Shown here: in pieces, positions 22,424-34,144 of the stretch | How positions within the stretch are numbered: position 1 is the stretch's first letter | How the letters are laid out: every line of letters starts with the position of its first letter | Source of the DNA: Myotis daubentonii | Taxonomy: Eukaryota > Chordata > Mammalia > Chiroptera > Vespertilionidae | Direction: 5' to 3' | NCBI RefSeq assembly: GCF_963259705.1 | Contig: NC_081842.1 | Coordinates: 34,933,796-34,997,795 of the forward strand | DNA length: 64,000 nucleotides | Made by a program: the position numbers and the translations under genes | Notes under the pieces: model-generated | Seen by the model: the letters and a program-made list of their open reading frames with translations, nothing else | Databases searched by the model: none | Told to the model about the DNA's origin: nothing

Positions 22424-23349
22424 TCCTATATAGTAAAAGGGTAATATGCCTCCCAGCACCGGGATCAGCGTGACAGGGGGCAGTGCCCAAACCCCCTGAT
22501 TGCCCTGCGGCGCTGTGTGTGACAGGGGGCAGGGCCACAACCTCCCTATCCGCCCTGCTCTGTTCGTGACAGGGGAAGGCGCCCCAACCCCCTGATCAGC
22601 CCTGCTCTGTGCCTGATAGGGGGGAGCTCCCCAACCCCCTGATCGCCCTGTGGCTCTGTGTGTGACAGGGTGCAGCGCCTCAACCCCCTGATCGGCCCTG
22701 CTCTGTGGGTGATAGAGGGCGGCGCCCCAACCCTACCCCACGGGCCCTGCTCTGTGTGTTATGGGGTAGAGCCATAACCTCCCCATCGGCCCTGCCCCGA
22801 GTATGAGAGTGGTGGCACCCCAACCCCCTAATTGGCCCTGCCCTGAGTGTGACAGGGGGCGGTGCCCCAACTCCCCTATCGGCCCTACTCTGTGCATGAC
22901 AGCGGGGAGCTCCCCAACCCCCTGATTGACCCTGCTCTGTGCGTGACAGGGTACGGAGCCCCAACCCCCCTGATGGGCCCTGCTCTGTGCGTGACAGGTG
23001 GTGGCACCGCAACCTCCCCATGACCTTGCCTTGAGTGTGACAGGGGGCGGTGCCCCAACCCCCCAATCAGCCCTACCCTGAGCGTGACTGAGGGTGGCAT
23101 CGCAATCTCCCAATCTGCCCTGCTCTGTGCATGACAGGGGAAGGCGCCCCAATTCCCCAATCGGCCCTGCTCTGAGCCTGACCAGGGGCTGCACCTAGGG
23201 ATTGGGCCTGCCCTCTGCCACCCGGCAGCAGGCCTATGCCAGCAGGTTGTTATCTCCTGAGCGGTCCCAGACTGCGAGAGGGCACAGGCCGGGCTGAGGG
23301 ACATCCCCGCCCCCCCGAGTGCACAAATTTTTGTGCACTGGGCCTCTAG
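22424..23349 (+). mobile_element. non-autonomous Helitron D (926 bp)
   Basis: Starts TCCTATATAGTAAAAGGG at 22424 directly on the end of Helitron C and ends GGGCCTCTAG at 23349 before T. The 3' hairpin is GTGCACAAATTTTTGTGCAC (23319-23338). Most of the element is a GC-rich tandem array. Long - strand frames across the array are by-products of the repeat. Confidence 0.88.
22445..23190 (+). repeat. about 47-bp GC-rich minisatellite inside Helitron D
   Basis: About 15 diverged copies of a unit containing CCCTGCTCTGTGCGTGACAG, then GGGGGCGGCGCCCCAACC, then CCCTGATCGG. Adjacent units differ by substitutions and small indels, so the array is old enough to have drifted. The period of 47-48 bp keeps reading frames open over several units. 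Confidence 0.9.
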
Positions 23350-23460
23350 TAGTCATATAATGAGAAATAGTAGTCAGCCAATGTTATCAGCTTTTTCTCT
23401 CCAGAGAAAATCTCATCTCTTTCTATTACTTTATGTAGTATTTGTCTTTATATTTAAAAA

Positions 23461-23938
23461 CTAGAGGCCTGGTGCACGAATTCATGCACCAGTGGGGTCA
23501 CTTGGCCTGGCCTATGGGATTGTGCCTAAACTGGCTCTCCGACATCCCCCAAGTGGTCCAGAATTGCAACAGGGTGCTTGCCAGGCTGAGGGACTCCACC
23601 AGTGCACAATTGGGGGCAGAGAGGGACACAGGAGGTTGAGCCAGGGAGGGACCACAAGAGGGCTCCCAGGTGTATCCAGCCCATTTCCTTCAGTCCCAAT
23701 TGGCTGGACCCAGCAGCAAGCTAACCTACCAGTCATAGCGTCTGCCTCCTGGTGGTCAATGCACATCATAGCGACTGGTCTACCGGTCGTCTGTCTGCAC
23801 CCTGGTGGTCAGTGCACATCATATTGAGCAATTGAGAAACCTTAGCATATCATTAGCATATCACACTTTGGTTGAACGGCCGACTAGACAACTGGACACT
23901 TAGCATATTATGCTTTTATTATATAGGATATACTTGTA
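23461..23938 (-). mobile_element. non-autonomous Helitron E, opposite orientation
   Basis: On the - strand it begins TCCTATATAATAAAAGC (23938 inward) and ends CTAG at 23461-23464, with hairpin TGCATGAATTCGTGCA just inside. Both flanks fit A|T insertion. Two degenerate CTCF-like cores (23742-23755, 23797-23809) show relation to Helitron B. It lies 111 bp from the end of the tandem array. Confidence 0.88.
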
Positions 23939-23944
23939 CCATTA

Positions 23945-24180
23945 CTTTTATTCTACAACTTTTATTTTCAAAATGTTCAGTCATAGAAGCATTGAAAGAA
24001 TGCTACCTTTCACTGAGTTTCACCAGTTCTTAACATTTGGCCACATTTATCTTACCCTCTCTTTCTTTAGACTGAATTATTAGGATATAAGTTGCACATA
24101 TGACACTTCACATCCAAATATATAAGCACAAATCCTCTAAAATAAGGGCATTCTTTTCCAGATATCTTGTGGTTTTTTAT
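23945..24180 (-). mobile_element. possible old L1 fragment
   Basis: 'taacatttggccacattta' followed by 'ggatataagttgcacatatga' and 'aaataagggcattctttt' resembles a segment of ancient L1M 3' UTRs. Orientation and boundaries are uncertain. Confidence 0.35.
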
Positions 24181-26082
24181 AACACTGTTTAAGAAACTCA
24201 TGGGCTATAAATCTCCAACTCAGAAATCAAACTTATGGCCTAATGGAGTATATCAATTGATCATTAGAAGATCTGTATTTCTATATGGCCCACTAGCACA
24301 TTCCTGATGCCTTTACTTGGACACCATAGGATTTGAATATAACTCCTTGCATTTCTCTATCTATAATATTCTCCTCCACAGAAGTTGAGTTCCATTTCCA
24401 TTGTTCTCCTCCAAAACAAAGCACATCTGCCTTTTATACCTACTAATAACTTTCAGCTGATTTGAACATCTGGTTACTTAGAAGGACTTCTAATATATTT
24501 AACAACTATATAAGAATTACTTTAAGTATCACCAAGACATCTGGTGTAAGATTTTCTTTGGACCTTCCTGCAACATCCACACTTACCCTTATCCTAAAAG
24601 CAGAAGGAACCGAACATAATGAGGATTATCAGCCTCTGTCTTAATAGACCTACCTTCCTCCACAGGCAAATCCGTTCCATCATTTACAAGAAAGTTTTAT
24701 CCCAGTCTTCAGAGTCCCCTATGAATGATGCAAGATAAGAAACCAACATATGTTACACAGAAAATGGTGCTTTCTTCCCACCTGTTTTTCCTGGGGGACC
24801 GTCCATGAGAGTTCTTCTCCCACAATTTTCAAAACATCTAAGGGATTAAAACACTCCACAGAGAAATTTCACTTCTGCTGCATCTGGGAAAGGGCATGGG
24901 GAGGTGGCATATGAACTAGCCTAGGAGCCATGAGCTGTTCCTTCTTAGGATAGAGGTCCTGGTACTTCCTCAACCCCCTTTCCTTTACATACTCAGGAAT
25001 CAAGGCAAAGAAGGAGACCTACAGAATCATGATCCCAAGAGTCTATAATATATCCTTGCTGAAGGCCTAAAGCAAGAATTTATCTGGAGCTGGTCTGGGG
25101 CCAGAAACGAGACCAACAAAAACAAGAGATGGAGTGTGCACTGTTGGGATGCTTAGGAAAATAAGTTGAACATTTAGGTCTCTGGTGCAAAGGCCCTTTC
25201 ATTTGCAGCCCAAAATGGGCAGCCAAAACAGGGGCAGATTTTTAAGGGTGTTTTATGGGCAGGATATTGATATTTGATTGTCATTTTTCTTTTGGAATGT
25301 TTAGTACCAACCTATCCCTTCTTGTCCGACTTGCCGTTTTGGCCAATAGAGATAAAAATCATTTCTATTGATGCTTGCCCAGAGTGTTTTTCAATGTCTA
25401 TTTAAACTTTTTTGAACATGGAAAGCTTTTGTTTGTCTGTCCAGTGGGAACTCTTGTTTATTTACAACTCATGAAAGAGCAGTCATTAGCTTTTCTTCAC
25501 ATGATCCTTCTACTCCAAGAATTTTGGCCAAAGGTTCGGTGGCTTTTAAGTCTCCCAACTCGTGTTTCATTTTCCTGCTTCTCTGTTCATGGACACTCAG
25601 AAAGAGGCACCAGGGCATCTGAAGCTTTCTTTCCTGAGAAAATGATTTCCTAACTTTTATTTAACCCATAAGAGGAATATCATTTTGTATTTAGTTGTTT
25701 TTATTTTTCCTAAGAAAACCCAAATTCATGTTTTTCTTCCCAAAAAGTACTTCAGCTGTGAATTTATAAAATTAATTATTTAATAATACCCATAGACAGG
25801 ATAAGAAAGTGTTTTCTAAAACAAATACCTCCAAAAAGGGATGATAAAACTTGATTTATATGAGAACATAACATCTATATTTCACTTATATCAGAGTTCA
25901 AAAATCACAACAGAAAATATGTAGAAATATCACAAAGAGAAATATCAAATAGTGTTATATTAATGAGTTCTAAATACTCAAAATAGATATGGAGGGGGAA
26001 ATCTTTAAAGGTAGTCAATCACATAATTTTTTTAAAAAACTTCTCTGGATTACTTGGCAGCTCAAGTGTGAAACTCTGCAGT
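24181..26082. other. non-coding stretch
   Basis: No confident repeat or exon. A segment at 25100-25640 (including a 92-codon + strand frame from 25375) is less AT-rich than its flanks, but no LTR ends or motifs are seen. Confidence 0.35.
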
Positions 26083-26212
26083 CATGGGTCTCAAAGTGTT
26101 CTGCATGGATCAATGGTATCAAAATTTCCAGTGTGTGTGTTTACAATGCACATTCTTGAGCTCTATCATAGATTCTCCCCTGACATTTCTCACCTACACT
26201 GATGTTTGAGAA
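26083..26212 (-). mobile_element. MER5-like remnant
   Basis: 'tgggtctcaaagtgttctgc' at the left and 'actgatgtttgagaactatt' at the right match the two ends of MER5-type hAT relics in reverse orientation. The interior is diverged. Confidence 0.55.
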
Positions 26213-27739
26213 CTATTATGAGGGAGAAGAAAAACTGAAGGAATTATTTGAGAGAAAATATTTATAAGCATTATCAACAATAACTATAAATAGGACAATA
26301 AATGTCCATGTATTTAGAGATAAGTGCTGAAATTTTATTTACTAATGAAATGACATGGTATCTAAGTAGGGTACCATTGATCTAAGTTGATCATTGTTAT
26401 AGTTGGATGATGGAAGCATAAAGTCATCAATATTCTACTTTCATATATATTTTGATAAAGAAACATTGGATAAAGAACATTTGATAAAGAAACAGTAAGC
26501 ATAGACTTACTGTTTTCCACATGAGAAACTAAGAGAGATTATTTCCACATGTCTTGAAAACATTTATTTCACATTTGGTTTTAATCTAATTGTGACTGTG
26601 CTCGATCTGATTAAACATACACTAATTTGTATTTGAAAGCATTTTTTATTTTGAAAACAACATTTTAAATTACAATAGTCATTTAGGATTATGGATTTTG
26701 TTTTTTGTTACTTTCTTGACATTTTTCATAGTGTTGCTAGTAGCCCTTATTAATTATAACTACTCTGATGTGACATCACCTTTCATTTTCTGATATTTTT
26801 CTTTCCCACATGACCCTCTCTCTCTTGAAAAATAAAACTCTTACTTTGGAAAAGCCGCTTTAATATCTGGGATCAGTGGAAAGGGTCATGTCTCATTTAT
26901 TAATGTGTTGGAGTCTTCGTCCTTTGGTCTTTTTTGATCTGAAGAAAAATCACTTCATTTTTTTCTACTAGCCCCAAATACTCCGAGGCCTTGAACTTTT
27001 AGCCTCTCATGCCTGGCAGCTGCTTTTTAAAGGGCTAAACTCTTCTTAGATTGGTTTGTACAAGTAAAACAATTTGAAGTACAACCATAAATTTTATGAG
27101 ATCAATAGACTGGTCTATGCAGGAGATGAAAGAATGCTACTAAGAGCTGTGCAAGCCAAAACTATTTTTTAAACAGCTCAACAGTCTTTATAGACATCAG
27201 CAAGACTGAACTAATCAACACCTCTCAGCTTCTGCCAATCATACTGTTGTGTAGACAAAGGGTAGTTGATTAGCTTAATCTAAGTCAAGATTGGAACAGT
27301 CTACAGCCATGAATATAGAAATAGCCGAAGACAAAGAAAGTTCTATTGTAAAGCTATGTTTTAACATGTATATCCACTTAAAGGAGCAGGGAGATTAAAA
27401 AGGCAGAATCAAGATGATAGGACCTTAAATGGAAGAAAACATTTTTTTTAATCAGTTAACTTCTTGTTAATAAATGCTTAGCCAGGCTGTTTTGGGTAAT
27501 ACACTTTGCCTCTCCTACTGTCATTGGATCATGTTGACTGTGCTTAATTGACAGTTAGTGGTAATGACCTGAGCTTCTACATATACTAAATCATTGATAG
27601 TCAAAACTACGTTGTCTACATAAACAGGGAACACTAAATTGTATTGTTTAAACGTAGTCTTTGGTGTTAAAATTATGAAGCAAAACAAAGAAGTGATTCT
27701 CATAAGGTTGGGTCAGGCATTACGTCTAAGAGGGAGACA
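26213..27739. other. AT-rich non-coding stretch
   Basis: No feature recognised. There is a short local duplication 'acattggataaagaacattt' / 'gataaagaaac' around 26455-26495. Confidence 0.4.
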
Positions 27740-27925
27740 GAGGTTTATAATTGGGAGCTGGTGCACAGAGGGCTTCAGGGTTGCTGACAGCATCATCTTT
27801 CTTGAATTAAGAGGTAGCTACACAGGTATTTGTTTTTACAATAATTAATTAATCTATATACTTATGCTGTATGTTTTTCTAATGTATATTATATTTTACA
27901 ATTTTAAAAAATGTTTAAATAAAAC
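27740..27925 (+). mobile_element. old L1 3'-UTR fragment
   Basis: 'gaggtagctacacaggtatt', 'caataattaattaatctata', 'tacttatgctgtatgttttt' and 'atgtatattatattttacaa' follow the end of the L1M 3' UTR, finishing in an A-rich tail. Confidence 0.6.
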
Positions 27926-28024
27926 AAACAACTGTACATCTGGCTTGTTAACCATGGCTCTGAGCAACCTGAAACAGCAACCAAACCAGAATTTCCAAAA
28001 GGTTGTTGAAAAATACACACCCCC

Positions 28025-28025
<1 letters not shown>

Positions 28026-28120
<95 letters not shown>
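28026..28120. repeat. compound (CA)n(TA)n microsatellite
   Basis: About 26 CA units followed by about 21 TA units without interruption. The right end grades into the TATATAATAAAG start of the adjacent Helitron. Confidence 0.97.
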
Positions 28121-28123
<3 letters not shown>

Positions 28124-28263
28124 AAGAGTAATATGCTAATTAGAACAGATGTCCTTCCGGATGACCTCCTGGACTAAGTCGGGGCTATGAGGGAAGCCTG
28201 GGTCCAGGGTGCCGGGGGAAGGAAGGCCTACTCTTGCACGAATTTCATGCATCAGGCCTCTAG
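28113..28263 (+). mobile_element. short non-autonomous Helitron
   Basis: The 5' part 'tataataaagagtaatatgc' merges with the TA repeat, so the exact TC start is lost. The 3' end has the hairpin TGCACGAATTTCATGCA (28236-28252) and ends GGCCTCTAG at 28263 before T. It is similar to the Helitron at 39746-39941. Confidence 0.83.
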
Positions 28264-28693
28264 TATATATATAATATCCATGTATATATGTTTACACACT
28301 TTCATACAATATTTGATTTCTTCAGTAAAGATGCACCTGAAGGAATATTTATGGCATCTAGCTAAACCTAGAGCAGCCCACTTTCAGTTAATAGTTCATA
28401 TTAAGCTTTTTTTTTGCATACCATTATACTCTAAATCATTTCTTAGCTTTGTATTCCTTCATAATATGACTTCACATTTCCTAATTAGCCCCTTTAGCCT
28501 ATCTTCTATAAGGTCCTCCCATCAAATTACCAAGGACATTTGATGTTCTCTCACTAAACATGAGGCAATACTACTTCTAGCAGACTCCCCAGGTGCATTC
28601 CAGTCCAAGTTAAAATAGAGACCAAACTAAGGCTCTAATAGCTTAAGTGACTTAAACCTAACCGCCAAGCTGGTGATAGTTTTATGTTTTTTG
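28264..28693. other. non-coding stretch
   Basis: No feature recognised. Confidence 0.4.
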
Positions 28694-28888
28694 TAAATAT
28701 ATTTTTCTTGATTTTAGAGAAACAGAGAAGCATCAAAGATGAGAGACAGTAATTGATTGCCTGTCTCCTGCATGCCCCGCACTGGGGACTCAAGTCCACA
28801 ACCCAGGCATGTGCCTTGCCCAGGAATTAACCTGTGACCTCCTGGCTCATAGGCTGATGCTCAACTACTGCACAACACTGGCAGGGCT
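28694..28888 (-). mobile_element. Ves SINE (diverged)
   Basis: In reverse it shows 'ctactgcacaacactggcag' (A-box end), 'aattaacctgtgacctcctg' (B-box region) and 'ttcttgattttagagaa' (tail side). There are more substitutions and small deletions than in other copies. A T-rich sequence on both sides (TAGTTTT...) suggests the target duplication. Confidence 0.85.
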
Positions 28889-29166
28889 AGTTTTTTGTTG
28901 TTGTTTTTTTTTTCTTTTTTAAGGTCAAATGTAGGACTCATATCCTATTCTAACCTAAAATAAATCCTATTTGAATATGTATCTAATTAATTCTAGGCTT
29001 TAATCTTTGCTATATTGATATAATAATCAATAACTGTAGCTCACTTAATTCAACAGAATTATAAGAACTCTGAACACTCTTAAACCTGAGCTCAGACACT
29101 ACCAGGGAAATCCTAGCCCAATGCATCACACCAAATGAGAAATACAAAAAGATAAAAGCAGAAGAG

Positions 29167-29193
29167 AAAAAAAAAAAAATATATATATATATA

Positions 29194-29224
<31 letters not shown>
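29167..29224. repeat. A-run, (TA)n and (GT)n compound microsatellite
   Basis: Thirteen A, about seven TA and about fourteen GT units in sequence. No SINE body could be found upstream to explain the A-run. Confidence 0.95.
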
Positions 29225-29225
<1 letters not shown>

Positions 29226-30404
29226 CTAAAGAATGCTACATTTGTAAGTGCGGTGGGAGATTACTAAAATGAAACAGAAGAAGATATGTCTTGTTAGCTG
29301 GACTAAACAGTGACAAGTTGCTGCTTAGTTACTACTCACCATCCTAACAATATCTACAAAATATCAAATTCTGTCACTGTTCCCAAGTCATTTCCAAGCT
29401 TCCCACAGCTCTTCAAGCTAATCTTCCCACACCCTGCTCCCTCTTATTTAGTCAACTTCTCTCAATTTATTCTATTTCTATGCCCAGGACTTTTTTTTAA
29501 TCCTCCAACTCCCAACATTTAGTGTTTAGTGTTCTTTCATTCAGAACTACTTCTGAACTAAAAAAAAAAAAAAAAAAAATCCTCTGGAGCATAGATTCAA
29601 TTTACCCAAGGAAATAGGGAAAATAGGGGATTTTAGGGTGGGGAATGTGCCCAGGGAGAGGAATAGATGATCATTGCCCCAGTCCCATTATGAAGATGCT
29701 GACTGCTCTGTGCATGTGAATGTGTAGGTTGACATAGCCATCCTAGAATTCTTGGAACCCAGAAACCCAAGAAGACACCACAGGCATTTCAAACTAATTT
29801 AAATATTTTAAAAATCTTGGAGAAAAATTCTATTTTCCCAAGATATGCCCATTACAAGACTAATGTAAACAGTTTTCTAAGAAGACAAACTAATTGTCTG
29901 AACTGAGAGTGCAGGGATAAATTATAAAAAGTGCCTTTGGTGGTATGAGGTTGGGATCTAATGCTCCAGGGAATAAGGATTTAGGCTATTTATATCCTGA
30001 ACAGAATCTTACATATACAAGAACTCTATACATATTAAACGACTACCTTTCAGAAGTAACATTGTGGTGAGCAGCTGATACTAGTACTTTGAAAGCTATT
30101 AACAAGGAGTCCTAAATGAAATCCTTGATTGTATGCCGTTACAGAATACTACTGCAAGGAGACTCCATATAATGTCAATTGAAATGTTATCATCCTACTG
30201 TTTACAAGTCTTACAATATTTGGAGGAAACTAAAATACCAATTATTTTACTGGTGGCAATAAAGTTTGTTTATGCATGGATGTATTCATTTATTTAGGGA
30301 TTGGTTGGTTTATTCTAGGAAGTAAGGTACTTTTCCTTTTGTTCTCAAGGCTGAATGAGATGTTTCATAAAACACACACATGTATTCCTAATAGGTTTTC
30401 TCTA
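29225..30404. other. non-coding stretch with poly(A) tract
   Basis: Nothing recognised apart from an A20 tract at about 29560-29579. The sequence left of that tract does not look like any retrogene known to me. Confidence 0.4.
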
Positions 30405-30525
30405 AAATGTGTCCTTCGGTGACCTGGCACCTCTGCCACATCCTTGAGCTGAATAATGTGGAAACGTTGCTTAACTTCTCTGAACCTCTGGCTGATGAGA
30501 ATAATTGTATAGAGTTGAAGATCAA
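30405..30525 (+). repeat. MIR SINE fragment
   Basis: 'ggcacctctgccacatcctt', 'gttgcttaacttctctgaac' and 'ctctggctgatgagaata' match the MIR core in forward orientation. Confidence 0.65.
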
Positions 30526-30579
30526 AGAATACATCTAAAAATATTTTTCAAACTGTAAGGACACATTTTTTTGTAAAAG

Positions 30580-30602
30580 CCCCCCCCCCGCCCCCCGCCC
30601 CG
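30580..30602. repeat. C-rich tract
   Basis: CCCCCCCCCCG CCCCCCG CCCC: a C-run with two G interruptions. The complementary G-runs could form a G-quadruplex on the - strand. Confidence 0.9.
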
Positions 30603-30819
30603 GTATTGGCATTTTTGGTACTATATTGAACCATTTTTCCCCCATGAACTTGTATTATATTATTAGATATGCTATTATTCTTGTAGAGTTCAAGAGATAA
30701 TTATTTATATGATTTATCATCAAAACAGCATGTGTCAGTTACAACAGAGTCAAACAAATTTAAATTCCTCAGTTATACCTTGGAATCTCTATTTGTAATC
30801 AGTAAGAATAAATGCTTGT

Positions 30820-31035
30820 CTGGCTGCTGTGGCTCAGTGGTTGAGTGTTGACTTATGAAGCAGGAGGTCACAGTTCAATTCCCAGTCAGGGCACATGCCC
30901 AGGTTGCAGGCCCGATCCCCAGTGTGGGGCATGCAGGAGGCAGCTAATCAATGACTTTCTCTCATTATTGATGTTTCTATCTCTCTCTCCCTCTCCATTC
31001 CTCTTTAAAATCAATAAAAATGTATTTTTAGAAAG
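30820..31035 (+). mobile_element. Ves SINE
   Basis: Full-length. It has 'tgtggctcagtggttgag' (A box), 'cacagttcaattccc' (B box), the body and 'aaaatcaataaaaatgtatt' tail. It is flanked by GAATAAATGCTTGT (30806-30819) and GAATAAAGGCTTGT (31036-31049), a 14-bp duplication with one mismatch. Confidence 0.95.
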
Positions 31036-31049
31036 GAATAAAGGCTTGT

Positions 31050-31865
31050 TAAATGAGACATGCAAAACTTAAATATAAGGAAAAGAATATACAGATACAG
31101 AAAAAAACTCATTTAAGTAACAAATAAACTGTTTCATATAAATATATTCATGATGGTTTTACTATGTAAATAATAGATGAAATGTTCAAACAACTTAAAA
31201 ATTAACATTAAAGTAAATGATTTTTGAAATCTGTTTGAATAAAATCAAAACAATATTAAATATTTGTTTTACAAGTTTAAAACTGCTTTGATTACTCTGA
31301 GCTGAGTGATATGCAGTGAGAGATTGATATATATGAATTTTTTAAACTTCTTCCTTTTATTGTTTTATTCTGGTTCATTGTCTGCTCCTAAACTTTTTTC
31401 TAAAAGTGTTCTAGTCTTATTTCACTGAGGGAAACAACAAACAATAATATAACATTCTGAGAATTAAAGGGTCAGCTACCTGCTTTATTAGAACTGAGTC
31501 TTGAGCTCAAAGGTATTGCTTCTCTGAAACACTGAAATTGCTAAAATCCACATTGCCCTTGAAGAGAAAATAAAATACAACAGTTGCAAATAGGTTGGAA
31601 ACTGACAATTCCTATGTCAGCCGCTCTAGGGATATGGTAGGAAATTGACTTTTGTAATGAAGTGTTACTCATGCCTTCAAACATGGGATTACTTGTTGTA
31701 CCTCCTGGGGTTAAGACGCAGATGTCACTCTCTCCTTCAAAATCTCATGCTTAGTAAAACTGTGCTGGCTTTCTGAATTCAACATTTATAGCACACAATT
31801 ATTCCTGGTGCCTATGCTGATTGGTCAGGGAACGTTAGAACACACCTGACACCACAAATATTTAG
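31050..31865. other. AT-rich non-coding stretch
   Basis: No feature recognised. Confidence 0.4.
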
Positions 31866-32085
31866 TCATTAATTTATTCACTTATTTGGCATTAATTTAT
31901 TTGCATCCATAAACCACCAGACATTGAGTTAGATGTAATAAAAACTAGATTAGAATGTACCTTCAAAGTATTTATAATCCAGGGTTCTATGTGCACTTGT
32001 GCAACCAACTACTAAAGTAGAATGTAATATGTATAATGATAGAGATGGACACAGGATACTGCAGAAAAGAGAGAACTTGCTAACC
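31866..32085 (-). repeat. L2 LINE 3'-end fragment
   Basis: 'ccagacattgagttagatgt', 'accttcaaagtatttataat' and 'agagatggacacaggatact' follow the reverse complement of the L2 3' UTR in order, with heavy divergence. Confidence 0.5.
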
Positions 32086-32099
32086 ATCCCCCAGGCATA

Positions 32100-32310
32100 A
32101 TTAAAAAATTATTATAAAATCCATATACATATAAAAACACTCACTTAGATGTCTATAACAATATGTGAAAATTAAACAACATACACTGAAACAACCAATG
32201 GAAAAAAATTGAAAGAGAAATAAGAAAATATTTCGAGGCAAATAAAAATGAAAATACAACATACCAAAACTTATTGGGTGATGCAAAAGTGGTATTAAGA
32301 GTGAAGTTTA
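32100..32310 (+). mobile_element. old L1 ORF2 fragment, left half
   Basis: 'gaaaattaaacaacatacac', 'gaaaatatttcgaggcaaat' and 'cataccaaaacttattggg' follow the region of L1 ORF2 between endonuclease and reverse transcriptase. It stops at 'agtgaagttta' and resumes colinearly at 38885. The younger L1 at 32311 therefore inserted here. Confidence 0.8.
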
Positions 32311-32325
32311 GAGAGTCGGCACCAT

Positions 32326-32328
<3 letters not shown>

Positions 32329-32386
<58 letters not shown>

Positions 32387-32583
32387 ATTTCTTACAGAGA
32401 GGAAGGGAGAGAAATAGAGAGTCAGAAACATTGATGAGAGAGAAACATCGATCAGCTGCCTCCTGCACACCCCCTACTGGGGATGTGCCTTCAACCAAGG
32501 TACATGCCCTTGACCAGAATCGAACCTGGGACCTTTCAGTCCACAGGTCGACGCTCTATCCACTGAGCCAAACCAGTCAGGGC
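32329..32583 (-). mobile_element. Ves SINE with (TA)n tail
   Basis: Inserted at the 5' end of the L1. The tail is about 26 TA units (32329-32380). In reverse, 'tggctcagtggatagagcg' (A box) and 'ggttcgattctgg' (B box) are intact. The flanks GAGTCGGCACCATCTT (32313-32328) and GAGTCTGAACCATCTT (32584-32599) are a 16-bp duplication with two mismatches. Confidence 0.95.
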
Positions 32584-32599
32584 GAGTCTGAACCATCTT

Positions 32600-33230
32600 G
32601 AAAGGGAAGCTGCTGTGACTGGGATCCCAACCTCATCTCTACCCAGGGTGCTCTCAGACACCACCTGGTATCCTACAACCGCTCAGCCAAAGACCTGTTG
32701 CCTCAGATGCTGACCCACGGACACTGGGACTTCAGCTCCCCAAGCTTAGGGCTCCTGTTAGCTCCAGAGGTTGCTCCCCTCCCCCTAGCCAGAGGTTTTA
32801 TCCCCAGCAATATGACCACGTGCACGTGGTAACAGCCAAGCCTTACCCATCAGTCCTGAGCTCCATGTCCACACACACGAATAGTTGAGCCCTTTGCAGC
32901 AGTTCCAGACACTGAGACCGCTTCAGCAGCTGCATGAGCATCCACTACCAGTGACTGCTGGAGGAGCAGCCACTGCCTGCAACCACACGAGGATCAGCCA
33001 CCTTGCAACCCCTCCACCCCGCCAGGAGCATCCACCACCTGCGACCACACAAGGAGCAGCCACTCCAGGACTGCTGAGGAGCAGCTGCCCCATGACTGCT
33101 TGAAGAGAAGCCACCCAGTGACCACCCTCCAGGAGCAGCTGCCCAGGAAGCAGCTGCTACCTGCAACAGCACGACCCACCACCAAGCTCACTGCAGCAGC
33201 CATAGGCCCCACGTGACTTGACACTTAGAT
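32600..33230 (+). promoter_or_regulatory. L1 5' UTR with imperfect GC-rich repeats
   Basis: GC-rich compared with the rest of the L1. From about 32930 to 33200 it consists of imperfect copies of a 'ggagcagccactgcctgcaa / ccacacga' type unit with several CAGCTG E-boxes. The position before ORF1 fits the L1 promoter region; activity is inferred only. A CCATCTT (YY1-type, reverse) lies at the extreme 5' end (32322-32328) and was duplicated by the Ves insertion. Confidence 0.6.
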
Positions 33231-33233
33231 CCT

Positions 33234-34094
33234 TTGGTGAGAGAAAAATTGGGGAGACAGAAGAACAACCCCCAAAAGAAAAAAAAGAAGAAAGCACCAG
33301 AAAGGGAACTAAATGAAATGGAGGCATGCAATGTGTCAGAAAAAGAATTGAGACTAAGGGTCATGCAGTTCATAAACTGGATGGATGAGAAAATCAACAA
33401 CCTATGTAAAAATTAGGAGGAAATAAAGAGTGATATAGCTGCAATAAAAAACAATATGGAAGCTTTCAACAATAGACTAGGAGAAGCAGAGGACCAAATT
33501 AGCGAATTAGAAGAGAGGGAAGCAAAACATACTTAATCTGAACTGCAATTGGAGAAAAAAAATCAAAAGACAGGAAGGAGGGGAGCTTTTGCACAACATG
33601 AAACAAAGCAACATACGTATAATAGGGGTGCCAGAATGACAAGAAGAGGAACAAGGGTTAGAAAACCTATTTGAAGAAATAATGTCAGAAAAGTTCCCTG
33701 ATTTGGGAAAGAAAAAAAGTCACACAAGCACAAAGAGTCTCAAACAAGATGAACTACAAAAGACCCACACTAAGACATTCATAATTACAATAGCAAATGT
33801 TAATGACAAAGGTAGAATATTAAAGGCTTCAAGAGAGACACAGAAAGTTACCTACCAGGGATCTCCCATTAGAATATCAAATGATTTCTCAACAGAAACA
33901 CATCAGGCCAGAAAGAATGGAAGAAAGTATACAAAGTGATGCAAAGCAAGGGACTGAATCCAAGAATACTCTATCCAGCAAGGCTATCATTCAAAATTTA
34001 AGGGGAAATCAGGAGTTTCACAGAAAAAAAAAAGGCTAAGGGAATTTATCACTACAAAGTGAGCAATGCAAGAAATGCTAAAGGGACTGTTGTA
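33234..34094 (+). pseudogene. L1 ORF1 remnant (ORF1p-like)
   Basis: ORF1p is the trimeric RNA-binding chaperone of L1 particles. The N-terminal part (33234-33416) is open for 60 codons and Lys-rich, then ends in a stop. The middle (33417-33680) reads as a coiled-coil-like Glu/Lys region with stops. From 33682 another frame is open for 85 codons and contains 'MSEKFPDLG', 'KGRILKASRE' and 'TYQGSPIRISNDFS', the conserved RRM/C-terminal landmarks. The last conserved block ('AMQEMLKG') is recognisable near 34062-34088. At least one frameshift and several stops rule out function. Confidence 0.85.
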
Positions 34095-34144
34095 AAAATA
34101 AGAAATAGAAAGGGAAGAAGGAACAAAAGCACAAAAAAATAAAA

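Noticed and set aside
22680..23304. Three overlapping - strand open frames of 128-153 codons
   Set aside because: They lie inside the 47-48 bp GC-rich minisatellite of Helitron D. The period, close to a multiple of three, and low stop-codon frequency keep frames open, and the predicted peptides are repeats of the unit.
27864..28121. 85-codon frame ending in Thr-His and Ile-Tyr repeats
   Set aside because: The C-terminal part is a translation of the (CA)n(TA)n microsatellite.
32885..33224. Overlapping frames of 63-76 codons on both strands
   Set aside because: They are in the repetitive GC-rich L1 5' UTR; the peptides are translations of its imperfect repeats.
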